From the NCBI GenBank assembly GCA_000827265.1, contig KN834780.1, positions 535,509 through 599,508 on the forward strand: DNA of 64,000 nucleotides. The letters are read 5' to 3'. Numbering within the stretch: the stretch's first letter is position 1; each line of letters opens with the position of its first letter. Both the position numbers and the translations under genes were made by a program. Below the pieces are notes generated by a model, which was not told the origin of the DNA, did no database searches, and was given only the letters and a program-made list of their open reading frames with translations. Shown here in pieces: positions 1-11,291 of this stretch. This DNA comes from Collybiopsis luxurians FD-317 M1. Its lineage: Eukaryota > Basidiomycota > Agaricomycetes > Agaricales > Omphalotaceae.

Positions 1-848
1 CTCTTCAAGTTGGATGAATTGGGCCTTCTCAGCAAGTTTGCCTTCTTGAAGGTAACGACTAGCAATACAAATGTGAAATCCAGATGGAAGTTTCATCAAC
101 CAGTCAGCAAGTTGTGAAACATCTTTACACTCATCCAGAGCATCAATGATAATACACCCTGAGGGCATATTCTGGATGATAGAGGCAATGGTACTCTCTA
201 AGTCAGCATCAGAGGGTTCTTCATTGGAGAGACCTTGCTTGCAAGATTTGTACAAGGCTTGGAGGGCAACATGAATCCCCTCTGCACTGGTTCCCATTTG
301 CTGCAAGAGATTTTTCAGAAAGCCGGTATATCCAGTCTTAACTCCAGTATTATCCCTTGAGTCAAAATAATGATACCAAACACTGGTAGGTGATTGGTTC
401 TGGCAATGCTCAAGAAGAGTGGTTCTAAATTTGAACGAGAAATAAGAAATTTGATTGTTGCAGTGATCATACTCACAGCAGAATTGTCTTCCCGGAACCA
501 GCTAGAAGAGATTCGAGAAGAATCAATATTCAATAATTTTTGCCCTGAGCTGACTTTTCATCTCACCTTTTCCCTGTATCCAAAGAGTCCCGGAATTGTC
601 CTTCCAGTCAGTGAACTTGGGTTGCGTTAGAATCCATTGTCCTGTTCCAGGGGTCCTCTTGTTCAAAGCAGCCGTTTTATTGGCAGAACAATCGGGGGCT
701 TGAAGCCAACGTCTGATTTTCTGTTCTTCGTCGCCAGCTGTTTTCGGTTAGCATTAAGTACCAGAAACTTGATTCGACTTCGCTTACTGATGACAGTAAA
801 GTTGCCCCCACTGATCTCAAAATGGTGAGCTTCAGCGAATATGCTCAT
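1..848 (-). CDS. NACHT-domain STAND ATPase, 5' part only
   Basis: The gene runs off the left edge. Exons on the minus strand are 848-788, 737-567, 501-477 and 424-1, and their phases join. The N-terminus (MSIFAEAHHFEISGGNFTV) has the short motif that begins many Agaricomycete NACHT proteins. Exon 2 reads RWLQAPDCSANKTAALNKR, and the Walker A motif AGSGKT lies across the exon 2/3 junction. Exon 4 holds SVWYHYFDSRDNTG and a Walker B-type stretch CIIIDALDECKD near the window edge. These proteins are NOD-like signalling ATPases thought to act in non-self recognition. The gene at 59516-62580 is a paralogue with the same intron positions. The C-terminal sensor domain lies outside the window. The family call is secure; the function is inferred. 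Confidence 0.85.
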
Positions 849-1370
849 TGCTTGAAAATGTCATTATTGAGATTTGAAAATCGGTCTTCATTTATGCATG
901 ATGACGAACCTGTAATCAGCTGTTATAATTTCGGTCTTATGCACGAGATTCGTCCTGATTGTAGCGAGTCAGCGGGCTATGAGAACGAGTTATAGATAAG
1001 ACTTGCTCACCAAGGTAATGTTAACGCGTCCGAGGTGTGGAGGGAGAGAAAGGTTTCGCCTCGTGGTAGTTTATATATCGGATTTGCATTTATTTGGGTA
1101 ATTCAATGATAAGAGCTCACAAGATCAGCACCGGTCGTTGGCAGTGTTCACTGGTGTTTTGAAATTCAATCAATGCAGCCAATGCCCATCAGTACCGTCA
1201 CCACGCACGATTTTTCCTGTCGAGTGTTTATGTGTGCATCTTCCAGTCGTTTGCAAGCAACAATTCTCATTCATAAGCACAAGTGGGATTGCTTTGTTTC
1301 GACGCCGAACTTACAACGGTAGCGGGTCGAGTAGTGACATCTAGAAAGTAACTTTACTCAGTTTATTCAT
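849..1370. other. Intergenic, no gene seen
   Basis: This stretch separates the NACHT gene start from the tRNA. I see only short open frames without splice or motif support. It probably carries the promoter of the leftward NACHT gene. Confidence 0.5.
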
Positions 1371-1452
1371 GGCCTGATGGTCTAGGAGTATGATTCGTTG
1401 TTAGGGTGTTAGTCTTTCGACGAGGTCCCGGGTTCAATTCCCGGTCAGGCCC
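1371..1452 (+). tRNA. tRNA-Pro (anticodon AGG) with a 10-nt intron
   Basis: The acceptor arm GGCCTGA pairs with TCAGGCC, followed by discriminator C. The D-arm region TGGTCTAGGAGTATGATTC is of the tRNA-Pro type, and the T-arm is CCGGGTTCAATTCCCGG. The anticodon stem CGTTG/CGACG encloses TTAGGG, a 10-nt insert just after the base 3' of the anticodon, and a final T, which is the canonical intron position. A T-rich run (TTTTTT) directly follows and would terminate RNA polymerase III. Confidence 0.93.
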
Positions 1453-1710
1453 ATTTTTTTCTAAATATTCTGTTTTTAGCTTTCTTCTTTTTTGGCCTTT
1501 CTAGGTATGACCAAGGTATGACTATATCCCGAGTTAAAACGATATCGACATGAGCTGCGAATAATCTTGAATGAGTCACTAGTTCGACGGAGTCGGACCA
1601 ACGTCGGACGTATTCGGGGGAGGGTGAGCCAAAAGCGTAAAGCTCTCTCTTTGACCAGCGACCACCACCATCATACCGTAGCTCAGTCTACGTTCCTTCT
1701 TGTTTTCCAA

Positions 1711-4700
1711 ATGTTGTCCAGGCAAGCACTGCGACGTCTGCCCTCAACGTCGAGAGCAGCTGCTGTGGCGGCCAGAGCCCAGCAATCTCTGAATCCACGT
1801 CGACGTGACCTGGCTACTCCTGCTGCCAACCCACCTTCACCTAACGATATTTTCGCCAACGGCACTAATGCTTATTATGCGGAGGAAATGTACAGACACT
1901 GGAGGCAGGACCCTAGCTCTGTACATGCGTCTTGGGATGCCTACTTTAGAGGCCTCGACAAGGGCTTACCCAGTCCTGTAGCTTTCCATCCTCCCCCTAG
2001 CCTCGTTGCACCTCCAACTGACGGCGCTCCCGCTCTGCATGCTGGCGCGGGTGGAGCTGAGCTTGACGATCATCTCAAGGCAAGTTTTCCTGCAAGCAAA
2101 AAACCGCCAAAGCAACTCACAGTCTGTTTGCGTCTGGCAGGTCCAACTTCTTGTCCGTGCATATCAAGTTCGCGGACACCACGTAGCTGAACTCGACCCC
2201 CTCGGCATACTTGACGCTGACTTGGCCAACATCCAGCCTCCCGAGCTCGAACTCAGCCGGTATGGCTTCACCGATCGTGACTTGGACAAGGAGATCACTC
2301 TCGGTCCCGGTATTCTCCCCCACTTTGCAACGGAAGACCGTAAAACGATGAAGTTGGGTGAAATTATCAAGTTGTGCAAACGTATTTACTGTGCGTCATC
2401 CTTACTCCTTTTTTTTCCGCCGTTTTTACTGATTAAAACTGCAGGCGGCGCCGTTGGTATACAGTACATTCACATTCCCGACAAGGACCAGTGCGACTGG
2501 ATCCGTGAACGAGTTGAAATTCCTAAACCCTGGAACTACACTGTTGACGAAAAGCGCATGATCCTCGACCGTCTCATCTGGTCCGAATCTTTTGAAAAGT
2601 TCATTGCTTCCAAGTACCCTAATGAAAAACGTTTCGGTCTTGAAGGTTGTGAAGCTCTTATTCCCGGTATGAAGGCCCTCATCGACCGCTCCGTCGAACA
2701 TGGCGTTTCGCATATCACTATGGGTATGCCGCATCGAGGTCGACTTAACGTTCTCGCGAACGTCATTAGGAAACCCGTCGAAGCCATTTTGAACGAATTT
2801 AGCGGTGCAGAAGGTGATGAGCCCGCTGGAGACGTTAAATATCACCTCGGCGCCAACTACATTCGTCCCACTCCCTCCGGAAAGAAAGTCGCTCTCTCTC
2901 TCGTTGCAAACCCGTCCCACCTTGAAGCCGAGGATCCCGTTGTCCTTGGAAAGACTCGCGCCATCCAGCATTTCGAGCAAGACGAAAAGTCGCATAACAA
3001 GGCTATGGGTGTCTTGCTCCACGGTGACGCTGCGTTTGCCGGTCAGGGTATTGTTTACGAGACTATGGGCATGCACAACCTTCCCAACTATGGTACCGGT
3101 GGAACCATTCACCTTATCGTCAACAACCAGGTTGGTTTCACCACCGACCCTCGTTTCGCTCGGTCTACGCCTTACCCTTCGGACATTGCCAAATCCATTG
3201 ACGCTCCCATCTTCCATGTCAACGGTGACAACGTCGAGGCTGTAACATTCGTTTGCCAACTCGCCGCGGACTACAGAGCCAAGTACAAGAAGGACGTTGT
3301 CATCGACATTGTTTGTTATAGGCGATATGGGCATAATGAGACCGACCAGCCGATGTTCACCCAGCCTCGGATGTACAAGGCCATCGAGAAACAGCCTACT
3401 CCGCTCACTCAATACTCCAAATTCCTCATAGGCAGAGGCACTTTCACTGAGAGGGATATCGAGGAGCACAAGAAGTGGGTATGGGGAATGCTCGAAAAGG
3501 CTGCCGCTGGGGCCAAGGACTACGTGCCTACGTCGAAAGAGTGGCTCTCTGCTTCGTGGCAAGGATTCCCTTCACCGAAGCAGCTTGCCGACCAGACCCT
3601 CCCGACTCGCGCTACTGGTTCCGACGAAGAGACTCTCAAACACATCGGACGTGCAATCTCCACTTACCCCAATGGCTTCAACGTTCACCGTAACCTCAGT
3701 CGTATCCTCCAGACTCGTGGCAAGACTATCGAGGAAGGAACCAACATTGACTGGTCCACAGCCGAGGCACTTGCTTTCGGAGCTCTCGTCCTCGAAGGCA
3801 ACCACGTCCGTGTGTCCGGGCAGGACGTCGAGCGTGGTACTTTCTCCCAACGTCACGCCGTCCTCCACGACCAGGAAAATGAAAAACAATACGTCCCTCT
3901 CAACAATCTCGGTTCTTCTCAAAGCCGCTTTGTCGTCTGCAATTCTTCCCTTTCTGAATACGGCACCCTCGGTTTCGAACTCGGATACTCGCTTGTCTCC
4001 CCCGACTGCCTGACGATGTGGGAAGCTCAGTTCGGTGACTTTGCTAACAACGCGCAGTGTATTATCGATCAGTTCATTGCGAGCGGTGAGCGAAAATGGT
4101 TGCAGAGGTCTGGGCTTGTCATGAGTTTACCGCATGGGTACGACGGTCAGGGTCCCGAGCACTCCAGCGCGAGGATCGAGAGGTTCTTGCAGCTTTGCGA
4201 TGATCATCCCAATGTGTTCCCAAGCCAGGAAAAGATTGAGAGGCAACATCAGGATTGCAATATGCAAGTTGTCTACCCCACTACTCCGGCTAACTACGTG
4301 AGGTTTTGTTTATCTTTTGCTAGCGTATTGACTGACTTTTTTCTCATTGTGCTAGTTCCACGTCCTCCGTCGTCAAATTCACCGTGACTTCCGCAAGCCT
4401 CTCATCATCTTTTTCTCGAAGAGTCTCCTTCGTCATCCTAAAGCCCGTTCTGACCTGTCGGAGATGGTTGGAGATACTCACTTCGAGAGGTATATTCCTG
4501 ACCCTCATCCTGAAAGCTTGGTCGCCCCCGAGGAGGTTAAGAAGCATATCTTATGTTCTGGTGGGTGTAATCTCTCATCTATCGTACTCACATCTGTTCC
4601 TCAAAATGTTTGCAGGACAAGTATACCATACGCTTCTCGCCGCTCGAGAGGAACGGGGTATCAAGGATATTGCTATTAGCAGGATTGAACAGATCTCGCC

Positions 4701-5108
4701 CTTCCCTTACGATTTGGTGCGTTGTCAAATCCTTCTTCCTTCTTCGTACCGAGAGTGATGCGCTGACTGTTGAACAATGTATAGATCACTCCTCATTTGG
4801 ACAAGTACCCTAATGCCCACCAGCTTTGGTGCCAGGAGGAGCCCTTGAACAACGGTGCATGGAGCTATGTCGGTCCTCGTATCTATACTGCTTCGCAGCA
4901 CAGTGAGCACCACAAGGGCAAGTACCCGAAGTATGCTGGAAGGGGCCCCACGAGCTCTGTTGCTACTGGGTCGAAGGTTCGTCTTCGCTTCCTTTTTGTT
5001 GGAGAAGTATGGCATTCGGCTAACTGTCAATGCTCTTTTTTCTTATAGGCTCAACACAAGAAGGAAATTGAGATGTTCATCGATGCTGCCTTCGACCTTT
5101 CTTCGTAA
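1711..5108 (+). CDS. KGD1: 2-oxoglutarate dehydrogenase E1 component, mitochondrial
   Basis: Thiamine-diphosphate E1 subunit of the TCA-cycle 2-oxoglutarate dehydrogenase complex; it decarboxylates 2-oxoglutarate and passes succinyl to the lipoyl E2. Introns at 2080-2140, 2391-2444, 4298-4355, 4561-4615, 4717-4784 and 4977-5048 leave 1009 codons. The first ATG gives an Arg/Ala-rich mitochondrial presequence ([18 protein letters not shown]). Family blocks are [90 protein letters not shown] and [11 protein letters not shown]. The open frame extends upstream to 1567, but only the 1711 start gives a presequence. The first intron appears to use a GC donor. A fragment of this gene is duplicated at 6675-6815. 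Confidence 0.97.
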
Positions 5109-5800
5109 GTATTGGCTGGCTCGGTCGGTTGGGTCACTGGATACACGAAAAATAATATGGTTTGTGTTGGTGGAAGAAGAATAAGAGGAGAGAAATATTG
5201 AGATGTCCAGAGTTCAGGGTTCGAGAGGGGGTTACATACTACAAAGTGCTTAATCAGGACATATTCTTCTCTCCTCACTCTGTTTCGATCCGAATATTTA
5301 ATTGCTAAGTGGATTTTTATTTTCGCTTTCCTGTCGGCGGAATTCATAATATGGTTTGTCCTTTGCTCCGCGCGCGGGGCTCTGTCTTCGATCAACAGCA
5401 GCTGAGGGTTTCTGACTTGGAAGGATTCTCATTCTTCACTGAATGTCCATGTTTGGGCCAGGCGTTTGTGTGATGAAGTTCGTGATACAGATTGATAAAT
5501 ATAATACGCTAGGTGCATAGCAGGTATGATATCGCTTCCCTTAGACCGTTCGAAAGTCGATTTGGATGCACATAATAATGGGAGGGTACTCCCCAATTGG
5601 TATGGCGGGTATGGAAATCGCTTACCTAGAGTCAGAGTGCACAGAAAGAAGAATATGGAGAATGAAGACTAGTCGAATCGGCTGTGATATATAACTGCAT
5701 ATTTTGGGGCCATCGAGGGTGAATATAGAGCAAGTTTTCAAGCAACGAACTTTTCCCAGTGCTCCATCCATTTGGGTAACTGAAGCAGTTCACGTCCACC
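5109..5800. other. OGDH 3' region and promoter of first KRE9-like gene
   Basis: No coding region. From about 5165 the sequence is alignable with 6815-7410, the stretch before the second KRE9-like copy. Shared stretches include the A/G-rich run after GTTGGTG, TTGGATGCACA and TGAAGCAGTTCAC just before the start codons. It is therefore part of the tandem duplication. Confidence 0.7.
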
Positions 5801-6665
5801 ATGAGATCCGTTATAGGAAACATTCTTGGTTTCGTCCTCCTCACACTTCTCTCCACAAGTGTCAACTCGTCCCCTGGCGTTGTGTTCGTCCCTCCCATTA
5901 CCTCTCCAACCAGTACGAGCGTGCGGACTGGCAAATCTGTGCAGAACGTTACTTGGTGAGCCCTCATTCTGTCCGTCACAATTCGCGCCACAAATCATTC
6001 ACCATTTTCCATTATAGGGACGTCTCTAATCCTCCTGCAAACATCACGAACAAGATTGGAACGATTCTGTTTCGCTCCGCCGATTTCACCACACTTTGTA
6101 TATCTCCCACTCTCACTCCACATCAGAATTTTCTGTCTAACGTCCTTGTTAGTGATCCTCGCTGATAACTTTGACATTCTCCTTGGAACTATCGAAATTA
6201 CTGTACCTTGGGTTTTGACTGGGAATGATTATTCGTTAAATTGTGAGTACAATATAGGAAAATTGAACATGGATCCCTCCCCAGACGCTTACTTTCTTAT
6301 GACAGTGATCGGAGATTCTGGAAACTTCAGTCCTAACTTTACCATTATCCAAGCGGATTGAGTGATGTTAGAGTCCCAGCCCGAATAAACAATGTAGTAG
6401 CTCTTTTGTGAATCTTGGAAGTCATTTTTAGTTTTATGAAACTCCTTGCATCAGTTTGAACCGGGCCATTTCATAGTTAAATTTAATGGCTCTCCGTCGT
6501 ACCGATTTCACATTCCCGAAATCTTCTGGGCCCAGGCCTTATTCAGTATATACGCGAAAGAGGAGGCTCAAACGTGTTACGTGTCGGATTGGGATGGGAA
6601 TGTGCACTTTGTATGAGGGCGCCCAGCTCTCGACAATAAGCTTGGCTCTACTAGCCATCATCGAT
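5165..6665 (+). repeat. Tandem segmental duplication, unit 1
   Basis: This unit contains the OGDH 3' flank and KRE9-like copy 1. It is alignable in order with unit 2 (6675-8350). Its last part, near 6610-6645 (TGTATGAGGGCGCCC, then CTCTCGACAA and TAAGCTT), matches 8318-8350 after copy 2. Confidence 0.7.
5801..6361 (+). CDS. Small secreted KRE9/KNH1-like protein, copy 1
   Basis: Introns 5956-6017, 6098-6152 and 6243-6305 leave 126 codons. Residues 1-23 form a signal peptide ending near VNSSP. The mature part is a single domain resembling the N-terminal domain of yeast KRE9/KNH1 (cell-wall beta-1,6-glucan proteins) and Ser/Thr-rich GPI proteins: PPITSPTSTSVRTGKSVQNV, then TWDVSNPPANITNKIGTI, LADNFDILLGTIEITVPWVL and GDSGNFSPNFTI. 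There is no Ser/Thr-rich tail and no GPI signal, so it would be freely secreted. Several N-x-S/T glycosylation sites are present. Copies 2 and 3 are at 7411 and 19331. The precise role is unknown; a cell-wall function is inferred from the fold only. Confidence 0.85.
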
Positions 6666-6674
6666 GCATCATCG

Positions 6675-6815
6675 CCAACGTCATCAGGAAGCCCATTGAG
6701 GATAATCTGAACGAATTCAGCGTTGCAAAGGACGATGAACCCGCTGGAGATGCCAATACTATCTCGGTACCAGCTGGAGATACGTTCGTCCTACTCCCAG
6801 AAAAATAAAATATGT
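6675..6815 (+). pseudogene. Relic fragment of the OGDH E1 gene
   Basis: About 140 bp align with OGDH exon 3 near 2755-2890. The relic reads NVIRKPIEDNLNEFSVAKDD then EPAGD, against [20 protein letters not shown] then EPAGD in the intact gene, and soon meets a stop. Directly after it the sequence matches the OGDH 3' flank near 5165, so about 2.3 kb of the copied gene was lost internally. It is the 5' remnant of the tandem duplication that also made KRE9-like copy 2. It has no start and no expected product. Confidence 0.85.
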
Positions 6816-7410
6816 TCGTTGGTGAAGAAGAGGAGACAGATATTTAGATGCTTCCTGTAGAGCCCTCCTCTTTCCTTTTCGAAGTTTCGAGCAATCTTCA
6901 ATGATGGCTGTGATTTGCATTGTCCAATATCCGGTTATGTGCGGACGCAGGCACGAAGAGTTATTTTGAGGGATCCTCGTACACCATAGCTATCAGCTGA
7001 GATCTTTTCGAAAGCTTCTCGTTCTTGACTGAACGTCCAAGTTCTAGACAGACATTGAATGATGAAGTTGGTGCATGGGGTATGAATACACTCAAATAGA
7101 TACAATGCGGGCATTGACATTGCTCTCCTTGGACCCGTCGAAAGCTGAATTGGATGCACAGAGAAATGGGAAGAGTTACACTCTAACTAGTTCATAGCGG
7201 ACATCGGAATCACATCCCCTGGCTCTCTCCAGGGTTGATTAGATCAGAACGATGGGAGGCTGCAGAACGAAAACCAATCGAGTTGGCTGCGGTGCATACC
7301 ACCGCGTATTTTTGGGCCTTCGAGGATGTTTAAATAGTGGGTTTTCAAGCGACGAGTCCTCAGTGCTCCTGGCTCTCCCTGAAGCAGTTCACTTCCACGT
7401 CAATATAGTC

Positions 7411-7946
7411 ATGAAGACCGCTCTCGCTCTCTCTATTCTTACAGCCCTTTTCGCGACCGCCAACGCCTCTCCCGGTGTTGTGTTCACTCCTCCCGTCACC
7501 GATCCCACTAATACTACTGTGTGGACTAGTGGACAAGTCGAAACCGTTACTTGGTGAACTTCAATCTCTCACTCTCATTGTCATGATCCGTATCATAATC
7601 TATTTTCCCCCTACTATAGGGACGTCTCTAATCCTCCGGCAAACATCACGAACAGAATTGGAAGAATTCAGTTCCGCTTCGACGATATCACTACACCTCG
7701 TGAATCTTCAAATCTCGCTCTCATTTGACATCTCCGTCTAACGTCCTTTTTAGTGGTTCTGGCTGACAACTTTGATATTCTCCTTGGAACCATCCAAGTT
7801 ACTGCGCCTTTGGTTATTACTGGAAGTGATTATTCGTTGGTCTGTGAGTATACTGTATGCAGTGTTCCTCTCAGATGCTCATTCTTTCATCAGTGTTCGG
7901 AGATTCGGGCAACTTCAGTCCTGAGTTCACGATCAACGGGTTGTAA
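7411..7946 (+). CDS. Small secreted KRE9/KNH1-like protein, copy 2
   Basis: Introns 7554-7619, 7700-7753 and 7844-7893 sit exactly where they do in copy 1 and leave 121 codons. The signal peptide is MKTALALSILTALFATANAS. The domain follows: PGVVFTPPVTDPTNTTVWTS, VTWDVSNPPANITNRIGRI, LADNFDILLGTIQVTAPLVI and VLFGDSGNFSPEFTING. All reading frames join without stops, so the copy looks functional. A GTTTAAATAG run about 80 bp upstream may be the promoter core. Function as for copy 1. Confidence 0.85.
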
Positions 7947-8450
7947 TTACTGAAAGCGAGTGAGGTTGCAATCACTTTCAACAATCCTACCAGCTCCGAG
8001 TTTGAACAACCTCTTCAGAGTTCTATGTGGTTTCACGAGGTGAAAAGAAAAAAGAAAAAATCATGAACAGACTTGCTGATTGTACTGCTGCTGATTGTTG
8101 CTTGGTTATTACGAATGTCAATTACTTGTATTGGTTTGAAAGTGAAAAACCCGTGGACGAAAAACCTGAGTCAAAAATTTGCTTGCTTTCCATCGTACCA
8201 TTTCCAGAAGTCCGAGTTTGAGGTAATTAATTCCTTCGAGTCGGACCTTAATCTGCATGTGTTCTTGCAAGAGCGAAGCCTTGGATTAGTTGGGTATCGG
8301 GAAGGAAAAGATGCACCTGTATGAGGGAGCCCAACTCTCGACAAGTTAAGCTTCGTCAGTAATCGCTTTACCGAAAGACCTCCTTGCATTGCTTGGGTCC
8401 TTTGAGAACGAGACAATGACCTACAATACGTTCATAACATACACGGCTGA

Positions 8451-9684
8451 CTACACTGCTTCCCAATAAGACAACATATAGTCTACCTCCACACCTGGAT
8501 CAAGAATGAACCCATAAGGTGCATCGGATCCATCAGTAAAAGGCGTAGCGAGCGTCTCTGGGGACATAGTCTTTGCAGGAAAAACCATGGAACCTACTCT
8601 CGCAGAGCGAGAGATTCAACACTTCAGAAATATAATCTATTGCTCGAACATAGAAGAACTCACAAGGTGTCTTTGTGCGACCAGGAGTTAATGCAATGAC
8701 CGTTTCCGCGGACATTAGCACCAGATGGGCTTTGGCATCTGACTTTGCATGTCTCGCACGCTCTATCCGAGTGAACCACACTATACACAACATTGAGCCT
8801 TTGTTCGCAATCAGGATCTCCCCTTGGTCGCTCGCAGCACATCGAGCCCAGTCGGTGGGTTTGAATTGCTGTCCAGGAAACTGTCTCTGCAATGCTTCGA
8901 CTGTGCTTTTATCAAATTTGTAAAGATCCGGAGAGCTGGGAAGGGGAACCACGGATCTTTGCTTGTACCACGTTCCACGCCTCTTTGCCAGTTCAGTCAA
9001 AAAGGCGTCAGTGAGTGGCGGTAGTTCCAGTACTCGAGCTCGAAGTTTCTTTTGCTTCTCGGAGGGCTGATTGGAAGGGTGAGGGAACTACAAGGAGCAA
9101 TTAAGGGGATGAAGAGCCACCATTTTGTGTAGAAATGGGTTGTATCGAGGCTTGGGGGCAGTTTCGAACGCCTCTACAATTGTTTTGGAGCGAATCCTCA
9201 AAGTGATACGAGCCTGAAATAGAACTATCAGCTATATCCAAGTGCGCCTCAGAGATCACTTACTTCTCAATACGGCAATCTCAGGCAACGCTTCTAAGTT
9301 CTATGATAGTATGAACGCAACCGAACATCACGAGATAGCCAAACAGAAGATTCTCACGCCACAGACGCGTACGCTTCTTGCTCTCGTCTTCCACCTTCAC
9401 GCAAAACATCTGTGAACTAATTCGAAACAAACATAACGCAGATAGTCCTACTGGAGCTACCATCTGGGTAACTCTTGGCCGTGAGCCTCTTGCAGATCGC
9501 TTTTGGGCCTGAAGTTCTTCAGGTCGGGACCTTTAGGCTTTGGATGACGTGTACAGCGCAACGTCTTCCCTCTCCTTTCAGGACGCCTTGCATGGAAGGT
9601 TAGTAAGGAACATATCACATATCACGCTGTCGCGGGCTCCAACAGCTTCTCAATGAATTTATTCCCCGACTCAAGGAGGTCCAT
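8451..9684 (-). CDS. Unrecognised multi-exon protein
   Basis: A spliced gene rebuilt from phase and splice signals: exons 9684-9626 (MDLLESGNKFIEKLLEP), 9586-9461 (KTLRCTRHPKPKGPDLKNF), 9416-9358 (MFCVKVEDESKKRTRLW), a short exon near 9293 (ALPEIAVL), then ARITLRIRSKTIVEAFETAP, the long exon from about 9066 (KLRARVLELPPLTDAFLTEL to AIDYISE) and a last exon ending SYWEAV at 8451. The first intron has a clear branch site (TTACTAACC). The junction near 9264-9220 is uncertain. The composition is basic and partly helical, with no signal peptide or membrane segment. I recognise no family. It could be lineage-specific. Confidence 0.6.
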
Positions 9685-11291
9685 TGCCGAAAGTCGCTGA
9701 GTCCTTCATTCTGGATCCTTGGAAGATCCAAAAAGCCAGAGAAATAAGGTTTTAGAGATCTGTCTAATGAGATCTCTAGTATTTCTCAAGGTGTACATAT
9801 CTGTCATGGGTAGGTCACGGTCGTCCTTTTACCCCCTTTTTCCTTTCGATGCGCGGACTTTCTTTCAACAAATTGCCACAGGCAATGGATAAGAGTGTGT
9901 ACAGCTTACCGATGCTCTTATCTAAGTGGCTATTTCTTGCAGCCATGCGCCTTCCATTTTCGACACGTCTCCCAAGTATCATGTCTACTCAATCTATATA
10001 AGGAAAAAAGCTGTTCCTTCATCGTCTCTTTGGGTGCGTCCCGTTTGCTGGATCTATCCCTTATGCGGTTGTTAATGCCTCCGACCTCGTGGAGTTTGAG
10101 ACTCGGTTTTATCGATTTTCTTGAGTAGACGGACTCTGACCTGTCAGGCGGGGAGCTTTCAAATGTCCCGGCTTCAACGTGGGGGCCTTCAAATTCAGCG
10201 GTTAGTCGGTGTTGAATTTAACCCATACCTTGGCCTTTGCTGTGAATCGTAGGCCCGCCGTTCAATCGACGAACTTTATTGTTCCTTACCTTTCTTTTTT
10301 CTTTCGAGCCGGGGAAAAAGTGGGGTCCACGGACGCTGTCTCTAGTTCCGTCGCTAAAGATACGTCAAGTGGTGACGTCTGCTCCTTACTCAAGGATTCT
10401 TAAGAAGCATCCATGCGCCGCTTATCTGGCCTTTTCAGCGTCTCATACTCGGGTATCTGATGGATTTTGAACATAAAGCCTTGGCCTATGCCGTATACTG
10501 CTCAGTAGCTCCGCAAAGAGTCATTCAGATGAAGGGCTTCATTCTTTCATTTCCCTCTTTACAGGTAAGAAACGACGCGATAACATCAGCCGCTCAGATC
10601 GAGACCTACTTTTTAGGAGACTGAACATCGCTGCTCCATCTCCGGTGTTAGCGTCGACTCCTTGTAATAAATTTCTCTTTTTTGACTGGTTTTGCTTTAC
10701 CTGGCGCTCGCTACAAGAATATGATATGATACCGACGAATGGCGCAATTTGGGTCTAGAGTACGGCATACATAATTAATACCGGAGCTTGGGAGCAAGGT
10801 GTTGCGAACAGCTACATTTGGGCTGCCGTTTTCTGCTTTCTCATCGAATTAAATTCAGCCTATCCTCCGTGCCCAAGTCCGCATCTTTCCGTCAGAGTTT
10901 TTGATCGACTTGTATTCATTCGTCGTTCCCGTTTCTCATTCAGCTCTACGGTGGATGTATATCTCTGTATATATGTCGTAAATTTTGTGTGTGGGGATTT
11001 TTGGCACGCGCCATAGGGATCCATGAGGAACCACAGGTTACACTTGCTAGATGATATCCCAGTGCGGTGTTGTCGGTCCGCAGACAACTCCTCTCCTTGA
11101 TGATTTAGTTGATATTCCTTTCAAGTATCAGGATGCTGGACGATATGTACAGCAGACTATAACAGTATAGAGTGTATTCTGGCTAGAATTGGGGTCTCGG
11201 CTCAAGGGTGCTAAGTTTCTGAGAATGGAAATAGAAAATGACGTCACTAAGTCACGCATTTCCCGGTCACACACTCTGACTTGACCCAGAG
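9685..11291. other. Intergenic, no gene seen
   Basis: 1.6 kb between the unrecognised gene (leftward) and the YPD1-like gene (rightward), so it must hold both promoters. Only short open frames without motif or splice support are present. Confidence 0.5.

Larger units (their letters stand above)
6675..8350 (+). repeat. Tandem segmental duplication, unit 2
   Basis: Order of parts: OGDH relic, copy of the OGDH 3' flank, KRE9-like copy 2, and a downstream tail shared with unit 1. The units are diverged (many substitutions and short indels), so the duplication is old compared with the repeats elsewhere in the window. Confidence 0.75.

Noticed and set aside
394..630. Plus-strand open frame over the left NACHT gene
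   Set aside because: Shadow of the spliced minus-strand gene.
1138..1344. 68-codon open frame before the tRNA
   Set aside because: Non-ATG start, no motif, no splice support.
2426..3562. 378-codon minus-strand open frame
   Set aside because: Antisense of OGDH exon 3; its openness follows from codon bias of the real gene, and it has no motif.
6243..6305. Frameshift in KRE9-like copy 1
   Set aside because: The apparent break is a normal 63-nt intron, as shown by copies 2 and 3.
8660..8842. Overlapping minus-strand frame MCCERPRGDPDCEQ
   Set aside because: Alternative frame of the long exon of the 8451-9684 gene; the other frame joins its neighbours in phase.
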